A DNA stretch of 59,608 nt from NCBI GenBank assembly GCA_016124935.1, contig WGMS01000036.1:1-59608 (forward strand), read 5' to 3'. A model generated the notes under the pieces. That model was not told the origin of the DNA. It made no database searches and worked only from the letters and a program-made list of their open reading frames with translations. This DNA comes from a bacterium (GTDB lineage: Bacteria; Cyanobacteriota; Vampirovibrionia; Obscuribacterales; Obscuribacteraceae). Every line of letters begins with the position of its first letter. Positions within the stretch are counted from its first letter, which is position 1. Shown piece after piece: positions 44,319 to 52,438 of the stretch. Made by a program: the position numbers and the translations under genes.

Positions 44319-46763
44319 ATGACCCTGAAAATGCCCCTCAATGTCAATACTCTGGCTCGTTCCATCGGATGTCTGGTGGATCGGACCATGACCGATGGCA
44401 ATTATCTGGGCAATGTCTGGCTGATTGACGAAGATAAAGTGGCTACCTGTGCTCATCTGGTCTCTCGTTATTCGAATTATCTAGATGCTCTCTTGGTCCG
44501 ATTTCCTGGCTCAGCCCCCGGCACCAAAAGAGACTATGGGGTGGAATCGGCTTTATTTCATCCCGCCTTCGACCGGACCGTGGCCAATCAGCTGCAGCAG
44601 GTCTCGTTGACGGAGCCAATGCCGGCGGTGCCGCTTCAGAAGCACAATGCGGTGGTCTTAAAGCTCAAGAAGAGTGTCCCGGAGCTTTCCGATACCATTA
44701 CCTTTCGCGTCAATAAAAATCTCTCTCTTCCCATCCCGCCCAGGGAACAGGGTCTAGGCGGCAATCTTCGAGAGATCGAACTCTTTGTCGTAATCCAGTC
44801 CATTACCAATGCCCGGAAAGAAGGCATAATCACCATATGCGACGAGCGTAATTTCCCGGTGGCTCGCATATTCTGCAAAGACGGTCGTCTGGTCTACGCT
44901 CAGTACCGCAATCTGGTCAACGAGATGGCTGTTTACCAGATCGTCAATCGGGAACTGGACGGTAATTTCTTCTTCTGGGCGGCTGATAAGCCGAACTGGG
45001 AAGTGACCACTGCAATAGCCAAGCCGGCCGAGATGGTTCTTATCGAGGCGAGTCGAAGATTCGACGAGCTCAAGACCATGGTGCCGCTGATAGGCGGTCC
45101 GGAGACACTTTATGAAAAGACCATCTCCGAGCCCAATGTGGAGATACTTCCAGGTCCGGTCAAAGATTATTGCCGCAGGCTCTGGGACCTTTTCGATGGC
45201 GGTACGCCTCTGGGTCAGCTCTGGCAGGTCTCGAACCTGGATGATTACTCCATTTATGTGACCATAGCCGAGTTGAAGCGAACCCAGCAGATAGGCGTCA
45301 AAGTAAGACAGGCCCTGGAAGAGTCAGCTGATGTCGAGCCGGTCAAGCCGCTTCCGCTTGCGGTCAACGCGCCCCTTGCCCCATACGATTCGATTACCAG
45401 TATTCATATCGATTCTCATAGCGGAAGGGCTTTATCGAGGGAGGGCAGTCTGCTTGGTGCCATGCGTCAGGAGGACAAGTTTCATCTGCTCCACAATGTT
45501 CGCCTGGTGCCGGAAGCCACTGGTAGCCCGTTATTTAAGGAAGACCGAGTCATCGGTATGCATTGCGGACCGTTACCGCCAAATTTCCAGACCCCGGGCG
45601 CCGATTCGAATCTTCAGGGAATGCTCTGGGTGGACTGCATTGTAGAGTGCCTGCGCGCTGGAGGAGATGCCCCTCTGGCTGCTCGTTTGACCTTGACCGA
45701 TATGCCTCGCAGGGGTACATCTGAATCGAATGGTGAAGCTTCAGCCGAAGCGGGATCTGCCCCGAATTCTCCCCAGGAAGGCTCCCAGGCGGACCCTGCC
45801 GCCGGAATGGCTGCCGGGTCTTCGGTGGTGGCGCTTGCTGCAGATCCTGCTCCTGTGGCTGTCTCTTTTGTCTCTGACGATCACAATGCTGCCAATAGAG
45901 GGACTGCCGAGTCGAAGGAAACCTCCGGTGCTTCCCGAATAGACTGTCCCAAGTGCGGTCGGACCAGCCAGGAAGGTTCTCGCTTTTGTAAAAGTTGCGG
46001 TGAAGAGTTGCACGAGAAAAAGGAGGCGGTCAGAAATCAAAGGCGCAAGAGCGCTACTCCGATTTTTCTGGTTCTGGCTGTTCTTCTTCTTTCAGGGTTG
46101 GGCGGTCTGGCATATTTTGTCGCTAATCTGCCCAAACCCAAGGTTGTCTCCGGTGACACCATGGTGATTCCTGATAAACCCTGGGTAAAGCTGCACATCT
46201 ATAAAAAGACTCGTAGCGACAACGCCGGAGATTCGACTACCCATTGCTGGAAGCTTCAGGATGATGGCACAATCTATAAGGAAAAGGACCTCATCCACCT
46301 CAAGCTGGATGTGCTCAGGAAATCCTATGTCTACCTGATTTATTTCGGTTCCGATCAGCCCGCCCTAATTTATCCGGGTTTGGAAGTGAATAACAAGGTG
46401 CTGGATGCCGGGACCAGTTTCACCTTTCCGGACAAAGTCTCCGAGTATGTGGAGGGTAACATGCAAAATCTGATCGGTTTGGAGATGCAAAACTCTCCGG
46501 GAGTGGAGACTTTCGTTGTTCTTGCCAGTCCCCGTAAGCTGCAGCTTTCCAGCAATCCAGCCGCTGTGCAAGACGCGTATAAAAGAGCCGTCGACGATAT
46601 CGAGGGCTCTCATTCGGATACCGGCGTGGAAGACAGTCTGGCTAATTTCTGCAAAGGTCTCGTTGGTAATGATAATCTAAAAGATGGTGATGCCGATGGG
46701 AAAGCCGGAGCCGAGAAAAGTATTTTCATCGATCGATATTTGATTAAACACGTTAAGCAGTAA
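44319..46763 (+). CDS. Degenerate trypsin-like protein with inserted DUF4388, zinc ribbon, membrane helix and DUF4384
   Basis: The 814-residue protein combines several parts. The N-terminal segment (about 12-120) looks like the first barrel of a trypsin fold, with TCAHL (His46) and AVVLKL, but the usual Asp before AVVLKL is Asn110. A DUF4388 domain follows (about 148-245: IARIFCKDGRLVYAQ-like core, then DGNFFFW). The second barrel appears near 395-450 with ATGSPLF, in which Thr replaces the nucleophile Ser of GDSGSPLF. A zinc ribbon CPKC...CKSC (about 545-568), one membrane helix (about 585-606) and a DUF4384 domain (about 640-750) end the protein. It is probably a regulatory or binding protein, not an active protease. 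Confidence 0.7.
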   Translation: MTLKMPLNVNTLARSIGCLVDRTMTDGNYLGNVWLIDEDKVATCAHLVSRYSNYLDALLVRFPGSAPGTKRDYGVESALFHPAFDRTVANQLQQVSLTEPMPAVPLQKHNAVVLKLKKSVPELSDTITFRVNKNLSLPIPPREQGLGGNLREIELFVVIQSITNARKEGIITICDERNFPVARIFCKDGRLVYAQYRNLVNEMAVYQIVNRELDGNFFFWAADKPNWEVTTAIAKPAEMVLIEASRRFDELKTMVPLIGGPETLYEKTISEPNVEILPGPVKDYCRRLWDLFDGGTPLGQLWQVSNLDDYSIYVTIAELKRTQQIGVKVRQALEESADVEPVKPLPLAVNAPLAPYDSITSIHIDSHSGRALSREGSLLGAMRQEDKFHLLHNVRLVPEATGSPLFKEDRVIGMHCGPLPPNFQTPGADSNLQGMLWVDCIVECLRAGGDAPLAARLTLTDMPRRGTSESNGEASAEAGSAPNSPQEGSQADPAAGMAAGSSVVALAADPAPVAVSFVSDDHNAANRGTAESKETSGASRIDCPKCGRTSQEGSRFCKSCGEELHEKKEAVRNQRRKSATPIFLVLAVLLLSGLGGLAYFVANLPKPKVVSGDTMVIPDKPWVKLHIYKKTRSDNAGDSTTHCWKLQDDGTIYKEKDLIHLKLDVLRKSYVYLIYFGSDQPALIYPGLEVNNKVLDAGTSFTFPDKVSEYVEGNMQNLIGLEMQNSPGVETFVVLASPRKLQLSSNPAAVQDAYKRAVDDIEGSHSDTGVEDSLANFCKGLVGNDNLKDGDADGKAGAEKSIFIDRYLIKHVKQ

Positions 46764-46787
46764 GAGCCCTGAAGGAGCTTGAAGATA

Positions 46788-47684
46788 ATGTCTCTGACAA
46801 GAAATTGTTTTACCTGGATTATGACGGCGGCTATGCTGGTTTCTACCGCAGTACCGACACTGGCTCTCGATAAAGGCGCCAAGGGTCTCTTTTTCGAGCA
46901 GCTGGACAGCCCGAGCAAGGACCTGAACACCGGTGTTCAGTACTGGATCGAACTCGAGCGTGACGGCGAGACTATAAGGACCAATAACAAAGCTGAATTC
47001 AGAAGCGGTGACAGAATTCGCTTCCGAGTCAAATCCAATATCAAAGGTTATGCTTATATTCTGCTTACCACCGGCAGTCGCGGTGAGCAGTCGGTGCTCT
47101 TCCCGGATCCTTCGGTGAACGAAAGCAACAAAGTTCTGCCCGGCAAAACCTATACCCTGCCCGGTATGGGCTCCCTCACTTTCGATGAGAATCCCGGCAT
47201 GGAGAAAGTGACCCTGCTCCTCTCGCGTCATCCGATTGACGCCCAGGCTTATTTAGATAAGCCCACCGAGCAACCTACTCTCATAGCCTCGGCCATGACC
47301 GGCTCAAAGGATCTGGTACCGGCAAAGGTGCTGGTCTCATATGCTGACCCGAACAAAAACTTCCCGGGCAGCAGCTTGAAAGTCGCTCGCAGCACGGTAA
47401 AATCCGAGCCGGTCAAGAGCGAGAAGCCTGCCTCCACCACCACCAGGGTGGCTCAGACCAGCACTAAAACCAAGAAAAACAGTGCTTCTTCGAGCACAGG
47501 CTCGACTACGACCAATAAGGTCGCCCAGAAGCCGACCAAGAAAAACGGTTCGGTAAGCAAGCCCAAGACCAAATCAGGTAAGGTTTCCAGCCCTGCTACC
47601 GAAGAGGATGATGAGTCCGTCACCGTAGTATCACAAGCTACCGATGGCATTCTCCATGTGGACGTGAATCTGCATCATATCTAG
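46788..47684 (+). CDS. Secreted DUF4384-domain protein
   Basis: The 298-residue product has a signal peptide (about 1-26, cleavage at PTLALD). A DUF4384 domain follows (about 30-160) with the characteristic YWIELERDGETIRTN start and IRFRVKSNIKGYAYILL and VLFPDPSVNESNKVL strands. The rest (about 190-285) is a low-complexity Thr/Ser/Lys/Pro-rich tail that looks like a linker or wall-spanning segment. The domain is related to the C-terminal domain of the gene 24 bases upstream, so this pair likely arose by duplication and is co-transcribed. A TTG three codons upstream is a less likely start. A terminator follows. Confidence 0.8.
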   Translation: MSLTRNCFTWIMTAAMLVSTAVPTLALDKGAKGLFFEQLDSPSKDLNTGVQYWIELERDGETIRTNNKAEFRSGDRIRFRVKSNIKGYAYILLTTGSRGEQSVLFPDPSVNESNKVLPGKTYTLPGMGSLTFDENPGMEKVTLLLSRHPIDAQAYLDKPTEQPTLIASAMTGSKDLVPAKVLVSYADPNKNFPGSSLKVARSTVKSEPVKSEKPASTTTRVAQTSTKTKKNSASSSTGSTTTNKVAQKPTKKNGSVSKPKTKSGKVSSPATEEDDESVTVVSQATDGILHVDVNLHHI

Positions 47685-47710
47685 GTTTCAGGTCAGTTGA
47701 TTTCGAAATG

Positions 47711-47740
47711 GCACCCTGAAAAGGGTGCTATTTTTTTTTA
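47711..47740 (+). terminator. Rho-independent terminator
   Basis: A perfect 7-bp stem GCACCCT/AGGGTGC with a GAAA loop (47711-47728) is followed by TATTTTTTTTT. It lies 27 bases after the stop of the secreted DUF4384 gene and should end the two-gene transcript. Confidence 0.92.
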
Positions 47741-47852
47741 ATCTGGTATCAAAACCTTTGCGCTTTTTGATATCTTAACCCTGCCTTAAACCTCTTGGTT
47801 TCAATATACTTTCATTGTCGTCTACGAGAGATTCAGAATCTCTACATATAAA

Positions 47853-48014
47853 ATGATCTGGATTATTTCTTTTGGCATGTGCTTCGTTCTGGCAATAGCG
47901 TTTCTTGCAGTATTTCGTCCCACGCTATTCAGTGTTTTCTTGCCGCATAAGCCAGCCAAGTCAAAGGTTGACCCTGACCGCTATATAAAAGCCCTGAGGG
48001 GCTCAAGATTCTGA
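47853..48014 (+). CDS. Small single-helix membrane protein
   Basis: A 53-residue open frame that is too short for most gene finders. It starts MIWIISFGMCFVLAIAF, a strong membrane helix (residues 2-24), and continues with a basic C-terminal tail (HKPAKSKVDPDRYIKAL). The architecture is typical of small membrane proteins. No clear ribosome binding site precedes the ATG, although the frame has good coding character and the positive-inside rule holds. It lies between the terminator of the DUF4384 unit and another small ORF. Confidence 0.4.
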   Translation: MIWIISFGMCFVLAIAFLAVFRPTLFSVFLPHKPAKSKVDPDRYIKALRGSRF

Positions 48015-48154
48015 TTCAGTACCGTTGGTGGTACCTCTAATCAGCTTTCAATCAGCGAAGTCAGCGATATTAGCGATATTAAAGGACCAATTCCTTCGGA
48101 AAGCCTTATAACTATCAAGTTGCTTCTTGTAAACCGTAACCCGAGGGCAAAGCA

Positions 48155-48325
48155 ATGCCAGGTACAGCTCTAGGACTATTTCTGATCGATTTCATCGTCA
48201 GGCCTTTCGCCCGGATCTACGAGAAATGGCCAGAGGCTATGCTTCTGGTCTGTTTGATTATCTATGGAATCATCGGCTATATAGTAGTCAAATCGGTCTA
48301 TTTTGCCGACGAACGCTACTATTAG
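48155..48325 (+). CDS. Small membrane protein with good ribosome binding site
   Basis: A 56-residue frame, MPGTALGLFLIDFIVRPF near the start, then a second strong hydrophobic stretch (MLLVCLIIYGIIGYIVV, about 29-45) and a polar end RYY. A GAGGG lies seven bases before the ATG, which supports translation. The first half is amphipathic and the second a membrane helix. I recognise no family. With the ORF at 47853 it forms a pair of short membrane-protein frames on the same strand. Confidence 0.5.
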   Translation: MPGTALGLFLIDFIVRPFARIYEKWPEAMLLVCLIIYGIIGYIVVKSVYFADERYY

Positions 48326-48360
48326 ATTAGTGCTTAGTGTCGTAGCTCTACTAATAAGTT

Positions 48361-48810
48361 TCAGAGGGCTTCTACCGAGACGAGTTCAAGGCTGAGCATA
48401 TCGCTTTCTAAGTCAACCAGCCCGATATACTGCTCGACACAGTTCTTGATTCCGCCAGCCGGAACTTCATACTCCAGTTTGTAGGTGCCTACGGTAAGCA
48501 GCTCGCCGTCGTAGCCGTAAGTGCGATAGCGAAAACAGACATCTTTTATCGGAACATTGTTGTAGTTCTTCACCCGGATCCAGCAATTGGGGCAGTTTAT
48601 TACCCAGAGTCCGACGATATGCCAGTCGACAAGCTCGATATAGACATTTTTGGTAAGCTCGGGATCACCATGGCAGTTCGGTCCGGAACAGCCGGTGATA
48701 AGCTGGCTTGCCACAATCAGGACGGCTAGAGCTGGTAGAATTTGACGCCAGAAACGGCGAGCTCGTTTAGAAAGCCCACCGGCGGATGATTGGAGTATGG
48801 AAGACCACAT
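48361..48810 (-). CDS. Putative lipoprotein
   Basis: The 149-residue protein from ATG 48810 starts with basic residues (KRARRFWRQ), then a hydrophobic helix and LITGC, a lipobox giving a lipid-modified Cys around residue 39. The mature part contains several further Cys (CHGD, NCPNCW, KNC), perhaps disulfides, and a beta-rich fold with VYIELVDWHIVGLWVI and YKLEYEVPAGG. I recognise no family. A longer frame reaches 48954, but that extension overlaps the tiny hydrophobic ORF in another frame and would remove the lipobox from the N-terminus. Confidence 0.65.
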   Translation of the reverse strand: MWSSILQSSAGGLSKRARRFWRQILPALAVLIVASQLITGCSGPNCHGDPELTKNVYIELVDWHIVGLWVINCPNCWIRVKNYNNVPIKDVCFRYRTYGYDGELLTVGTYKLEYEVPAGGIKNCVEQYIGLVDLESDMLSLELVSVEAL

Positions 48811-48821
48811 CTCGGGAAAGT

Positions 48822-48923
48822 CTAGATATAGGGAAGATACCCCAAATTCTGAGCTATTCCCAGAAGCACCAGGACCGCAAAGAATGCGAATAATCCAAAG
48901 AAAACTGTTTCGCCTTCTGCCAT
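48822..48923 (-). CDS. Very small hydrophobic ORF upstream of the lipoprotein
   Basis: A 33-residue frame beginning MAEGETVFFGLFAFFAVLV, with one membrane helix of about 20 residues and a short polar end. It ends twelve bases before the lipoprotein start. No good ribosome binding site is close (GAGGAAA lies about 15 bases upstream). It overlaps an alternative upstream extension of the lipoprotein frame, so only one of the two readings can be right. Confidence 0.3.
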   Translation of the reverse strand: MAEGETVFFGLFAFFAVLVLLGIAQNLGYLPYI

Positions 48924-49019
48924 AATTTGAGAAAGATTTCCTCATGAAGTGCAATTTTGATTATATAGCAGGTCCAGTGTCTTTCACCATGCGGTTTTCC
49001 GGGGGGTATCATTAATTAA

Positions 49020-50231
49020 ATGAGATCTGACGTCAGCACGGAAATCCCTGTTTGCCTTGATGAGCGGCATTCTAATTTTGTTCGGGAAGAATTTCGGGCT
49101 GATGATACTTCTGTAAGCTACCTGAATTGGGGCTCCGTCGGACGCAAGCCCGAGTCTGTTCTTGCCGCTGTCAGTCAAGGATGGCGGCGTCTCAATGACA
49201 ATCCAACCCGGGTCACCTATCTGGAAGACGACATCAAAGAAAATGCCAGACAGAGCCTGGCTCAGCTTTTTGATGTTGATAAAGAGTGTCTTCTTTTAAC
49301 CGATTCCACTACCCAGGCTCTACAGCTGATACTCTCCAGCTTGCTTACCAGGGCTGGAGATGAAGTGATCATCACCAGTCGCGAGCATGGCAGCAGTCGT
49401 ACTATTCTTCGTTATCTGGAAGATACCCGGGGAATTCGGGTCAGGACCTACAACGTAGAGGCCGGTTGCTCCACCGAGCAGATGAGTCTGGAGTTGCTCA
49501 ATCTAATCACCGGTAATACCAGGCTGGTTCTGATAAGCGAGATAGACTGCTATTCCGGATGGCGACCGGAGCTTACTCTTTTGAACGAGAGTTTGAAACT
49601 TTTGGATGTACCGCTTCTGGTGGATGGTGCCCATGCGCCGGGCAACGGTCCGACCAGGCCGGGCAGATATCCTCTGTGGGTAGGAGCCGGGCACAAGTGG
49701 CTTTCTGCTCCCAACTCGACCGGATTCGCCCTGGTTTCAAGGGAGTTTATTCCGCTTCTCAATCCGGTCTGGCTTGGCGATGGATTTTACGAGACCCGGG
49801 AAGCAGAGATTTACGACCTTCGACGTTTCGAGTACAAAGGCAATCCGGATGTGGTGAAATGGCTTGGTCTTACCGAAGCGGTGCGCCTTTATCAGAGTCT
49901 GGATCGACAGCATATCGACGCCTATCAGAAAGGGCTCGTTTTATACCTCAGAACCCGTTTGATGCTCATGGATGGAGTCAGAGTCCGCTATCCCGGTTAT
50001 CACAATCCGGAAGGAGAAGAGCAGGCTTCTATGATCACTTTTCACGCCAAACCGGAACGCTGGAAGGTGGCGGATCTCAGAGCTGCGCTCTGGCAAGATC
50101 ACAAAATCTGGATCCAGCCGGACTTTCTCTCTGTGCAATCGGGAGCAGGTGGGCGCATCTCCTGTCATTACTCTGTGACAAGAGATGAGCTTGATCGTTT
50201 TTTAATTGCTTTAGAGAGCTATTTGAATTGA
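49020..50231 (+). CDS. Class V aminotransferase family protein
   Basis: The 403-residue PLP enzyme has the family's layout: LTDSTTQALQLILSSLL (phosphate-binding region), VLISEIDCYSGW, the Asp-His of VDGAHAPGN and the PLP lysine in GAGHKWLSAPN. Similar sequences include isopenicillin-N epimerase-like and cysteine desulfurase-like members, but no active-site Cys loop is obvious, so a desulfurase role is doubtful. ATG at 49020 has a GGGGGG about 13 bases upstream. The next gene starts ten bases after its stop and is probably co-transcribed. Confidence 0.88.
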   Translation: MRSDVSTEIPVCLDERHSNFVREEFRADDTSVSYLNWGSVGRKPESVLAAVSQGWRRLNDNPTRVTYLEDDIKENARQSLAQLFDVDKECLLLTDSTTQALQLILSSLLTRAGDEVIITSREHGSSRTILRYLEDTRGIRVRTYNVEAGCSTEQMSLELLNLITGNTRLVLISEIDCYSGWRPELTLLNESLKLLDVPLLVDGAHAPGNGPTRPGRYPLWVGAGHKWLSAPNSTGFALVSREFIPLLNPVWLGDGFYETREAEIYDLRRFEYKGNPDVVKWLGLTEAVRLYQSLDRQHIDAYQKGLVLYLRTRLMLMDGVRVRYPGYHNPEGEEQASMITFHAKPERWKVADLRAALWQDHKIWIQPDFLSVQSGAGGRISCHYSVTRDELDRFLIALESYLN

Positions 50232-50241
50232 GATAGATGCG

Positions 50242-51393
50242 ATGGTGTCGGATTCGGTGTCAGGAACAAATCCAAATTCGAATTCGAATTCGAATGCATT
50301 GCCAGATCGCATTTTAGAAAGCCGGTTCGAGCCGGCGAAATTCTTTGCTAATCGGCATCTTATGACCATCGCAGCCGCCCTGTGGCCCCGGCGTTTTCCT
50401 GTTTCTCTGAAGGCTTCTGTCGAGCCGCATCTTATCGATGTGGCACCGGGCTCGAAGGTGCTTGCCGAGGTCAATCTGCAGTCCGATCTTGATCCTGATT
50501 TTAGAGCCGCTAAGAGACTGGTGGTGGTGGTGCATGGTCTGGAGGGTTCTAGTAGTTCCCCTCATGTGCAGGGGGTGGCCGTCAAAGCTTTGCTTGCCGG
50601 ATTCAGCGTGCTTCGTTTGAATCTGCGCAATTGCGGAGGCACCGAAGAGCTGACCGATACTCTATATAACGCCGGCATGAGCGAAGATCTTATAGCGGTT
50701 GCCGAATGGGCTCGCAAGAAATGGGGCTTCGAAAGGATTTTCTTTGTCGGTTTTTCTCTCGGTGGAAATATCGTCCTCAAAGCCGCTGCCGAACTTGCTT
50801 CCTGTAAACAGGACGAGAATAGAGATCTTTTTGCCTCTCTGGCGGCGGTCTGCGCCGTCTCTCCTTCAGTGGATCTGGAGCGGTCGGTAGATAGCCTGGA
50901 CAATGGTCTCAATCGAATCTATCAGGTTGCTTTTATGCGCAGCCTGAGAGAAAAACTCAAGAAAAAAGCAGCACGTTTTCCCCGGCGATATCCGCTTGCT
51001 CCCCTGAAAAAGATAAGGACAGTGAAGCAGTTCGATGAGACCTATACGGCGCCTGATGGCGGTTTCGATTCTGCCGGGCACTATTACGAGCAATGCAGCT
51101 CTCTTTCCAGGCTTGGTGATATCAGGACGCCTGGTCTGATTATTGCCGCCCTCGATGACCCGCTTGTTCCCTCGGCGTCTTTTGAGGAAGCCGATTTGCT
51201 ATCCGGTCCGGTGCGGTTGCTATTGCCCGGCCATGGGGGGCATGGAGGTTTTCTTTCAGTGTTGTCAGGGGATTTGGATAAAGCTTCTACAATTTGCAAT
51301 AATCGTCCTTCTGCCGATACCAGCCTGAAAGATAGATTCTGGGCGGAAGATAGAGCAATTGAATTTTGTCTTGCGACATGCGAGCCGTCTTAA
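50242..51393 (+). CDS. YheT-like alpha/beta hydrolase
   Basis: The 383-residue protein resembles the YheT (AB_hydrolase_4) family. Features are ANRHLMTIAAALWPR near the N-terminus, the oxyanion strand VVVVHGLEGSSSS, the nucleophile elbow GFSLGGN, the Asp in AALDDPLVP and the final His in GHGGHGGF, completing a Ser-Asp-His triad. YheT-type enzymes hydrolyse esters and lipids in the cytoplasm; the natural substrate is unknown. The first residues include a Asn-Ser run encoded by AATTCG hexamers (see finding). It follows the aminotransferase by ten bases. Confidence 0.88.
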   Translation: MVSDSVSGTNPNSNSNSNALPDRILESRFEPAKFFANRHLMTIAAALWPRRFPVSLKASVEPHLIDVAPGSKVLAEVNLQSDLDPDFRAAKRLVVVVHGLEGSSSSPHVQGVAVKALLAGFSVLRLNLRNCGGTEELTDTLYNAGMSEDLIAVAEWARKKWGFERIFFVGFSLGGNIVLKAAAELASCKQDENRDLFASLAAVCAVSPSVDLERSVDSLDNGLNRIYQVAFMRSLREKLKKKAARFPRRYPLAPLKKIRTVKQFDETYTAPDGGFDSAGHYYEQCSSLSRLGDIRTPGLIIAALDDPLVPSASFEEADLLSGPVRLLLPGHGGHGGFLSVLSGDLDKASTICNNRPSADTSLKDRFWAEDRAIEFCLATCEPS

Positions 51394-51553
51394 TAGACAA
51401 TTTACCGAAATAACTCTATAAGGAATTGAGAACTTCGTGTACCATAACTCAAAGGATTATTGGGGGCTGGATGCCAAGTCCTGCTCGAGGGTCCGATAAA
51501 GTTTAGTAGTGATTTACTAGAATCATAAAGAAATTTCCAGGGGAGGAAATGTT

Positions 51554-51973
51554 GTGAAAACAAGCAAATTAGGAGTTGCTCTGGCTCTTATGGCAATGGT
51601 CGGAATGTCCGCGCCTGCTATGGCTGCTGACTCCGAGCCGCTCGAGCAAGTTACCCAGGGTTCGCTCATGGTGACCAGAGTCGGCGCTATGGGTGCCGGC
51701 GTTGTTCTCGGTACACCAGTCGCTGTTGTTCGCGAGAGCGTCAAGAGCTATATCGACTTCACCGGAATGGCTGCCGACAAAGTTGGTGAGCCTCTGGGCG
51801 GAAAAGACAACGGCCCGGTATGCCTTGTCTGCTCGCTCGTCACCCTGCCTGTCGGTCTGGTTGCCGGTACTCTGAAAGGAGTCTACTACGGTACCAAGAA
51901 CGGAGTTGTCGGTGGATTCAATACACCTTTCCACCCCGACACCTTCAGCCTGGGCGAACTGGACAGCGAATAG
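51554..51973 (+). CDS. Small secreted protein, possibly membrane-inserting
   Basis: The 139-residue product has a textbook signal peptide (residues 1-24, cleavage at PAMAA). The mature part is Gly/Val/Ala-rich with hydrophobic stretches VVLGTPVAVV and CSLVTLPVGLVAGTLKGVYYG and a CLVC pair around residue 92. It could form amphipathic or short membrane segments. I recognise no family. GTG at 51554 follows a strong GGGAGG with good spacing, and a strong terminator lies 23 bases after the stop, so it looks like a well-expressed single-gene transcript. Confidence 0.75.
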   Translation: MKTSKLGVALALMAMVGMSAPAMAADSEPLEQVTQGSLMVTRVGAMGAGVVLGTPVAVVRESVKSYIDFTGMAADKVGEPLGGKDNGPVCLVCSLVTLPVGLVAGTLKGVYYGTKNGVVGGFNTPFHPDTFSLGELDSE

Positions 51974-51996
51974 TCCTTAACAAATTCGATGCTATC

Positions 51997-52040
51997 GAAA
52001 AGCGAAGGCTTGCTGTCTTCGCTTTTCTCTTTGTTCTATT
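51997..52040 (+). terminator. Rho-independent terminator with long stem
   Basis: An 11-bp perfect stem GAAAAGCGAAG/CTTCGCTTTTC (51997-52007 and 52017-52027) with a nine-base loop is followed by TCTTTGTTCTATTTT. It closes the small secreted-protein gene. Confidence 0.88.
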
Positions 52041-52174
52041 TTAAAAATCCCCTGAACTTGAAAGTCTTGCCGCATCAAACCGGCGGGATCTTGATATCAT
52101 AGAGGCTTACCCAGCCCGTGGACTGCATTTCGGGTGGGATAGGCTTCAGCAAAGATACAGGTAGCAACGTAGCC

Positions 52175-52438
52175 ATGGCTGATATCAAGACTTCTATGAA
52201 CCTGGGCGAGTGGCTTTCTCGCATAACTCGGGCAAAGAGCCGAGCCGAGGTCTATGCCATTCTAGACGAGTTTCGTCCCCTGACCTGGACGGATAATGAA
52301 CGCTCTCAGATGTCCAAGCACTACATGAAGATAATCGATTTGATGCCGCCGGAAGTGTCCGACGATGATAAGGGCTCGGGCAATGAAAACAAAGCTGGTG
52401 AAGGCGATGACGGACCGGTATGGTATGAAAAAATGTAA
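52175..52438 (+). CDS. Small acidic hypothetical protein
   Basis: The 87-residue protein (from ATG 52175, MADIKTSMN) has a helical N-terminal half with a Trp-containing patch (LGEWLSRITRAKSRAE, then PLTWTDNERSQMS). It ends in an acidic Asp/Gly/Glu-rich tail closing with GPVWYEKM. A GTG at 52118 would add 19 residues without a clear ribosome binding site. No family is recognised. Its last 14 bases overlap the start of the downstream old yellow enzyme gene in another frame, so the two are translationally linked. Confidence 0.6.
   Translation: MADIKTSMNLGEWLSRITRAKSRAEVYAILDEFRPLTWTDNERSQMSKHYMKIIDLMPPEVSDDDKGSGNENKAGEGDDGPVWYEKM

Noticed and set aside
44319..46763. Active serine protease
   Set aside because: The Asp position reads Asn and the Ser position reads Thr, so I call it degenerate.
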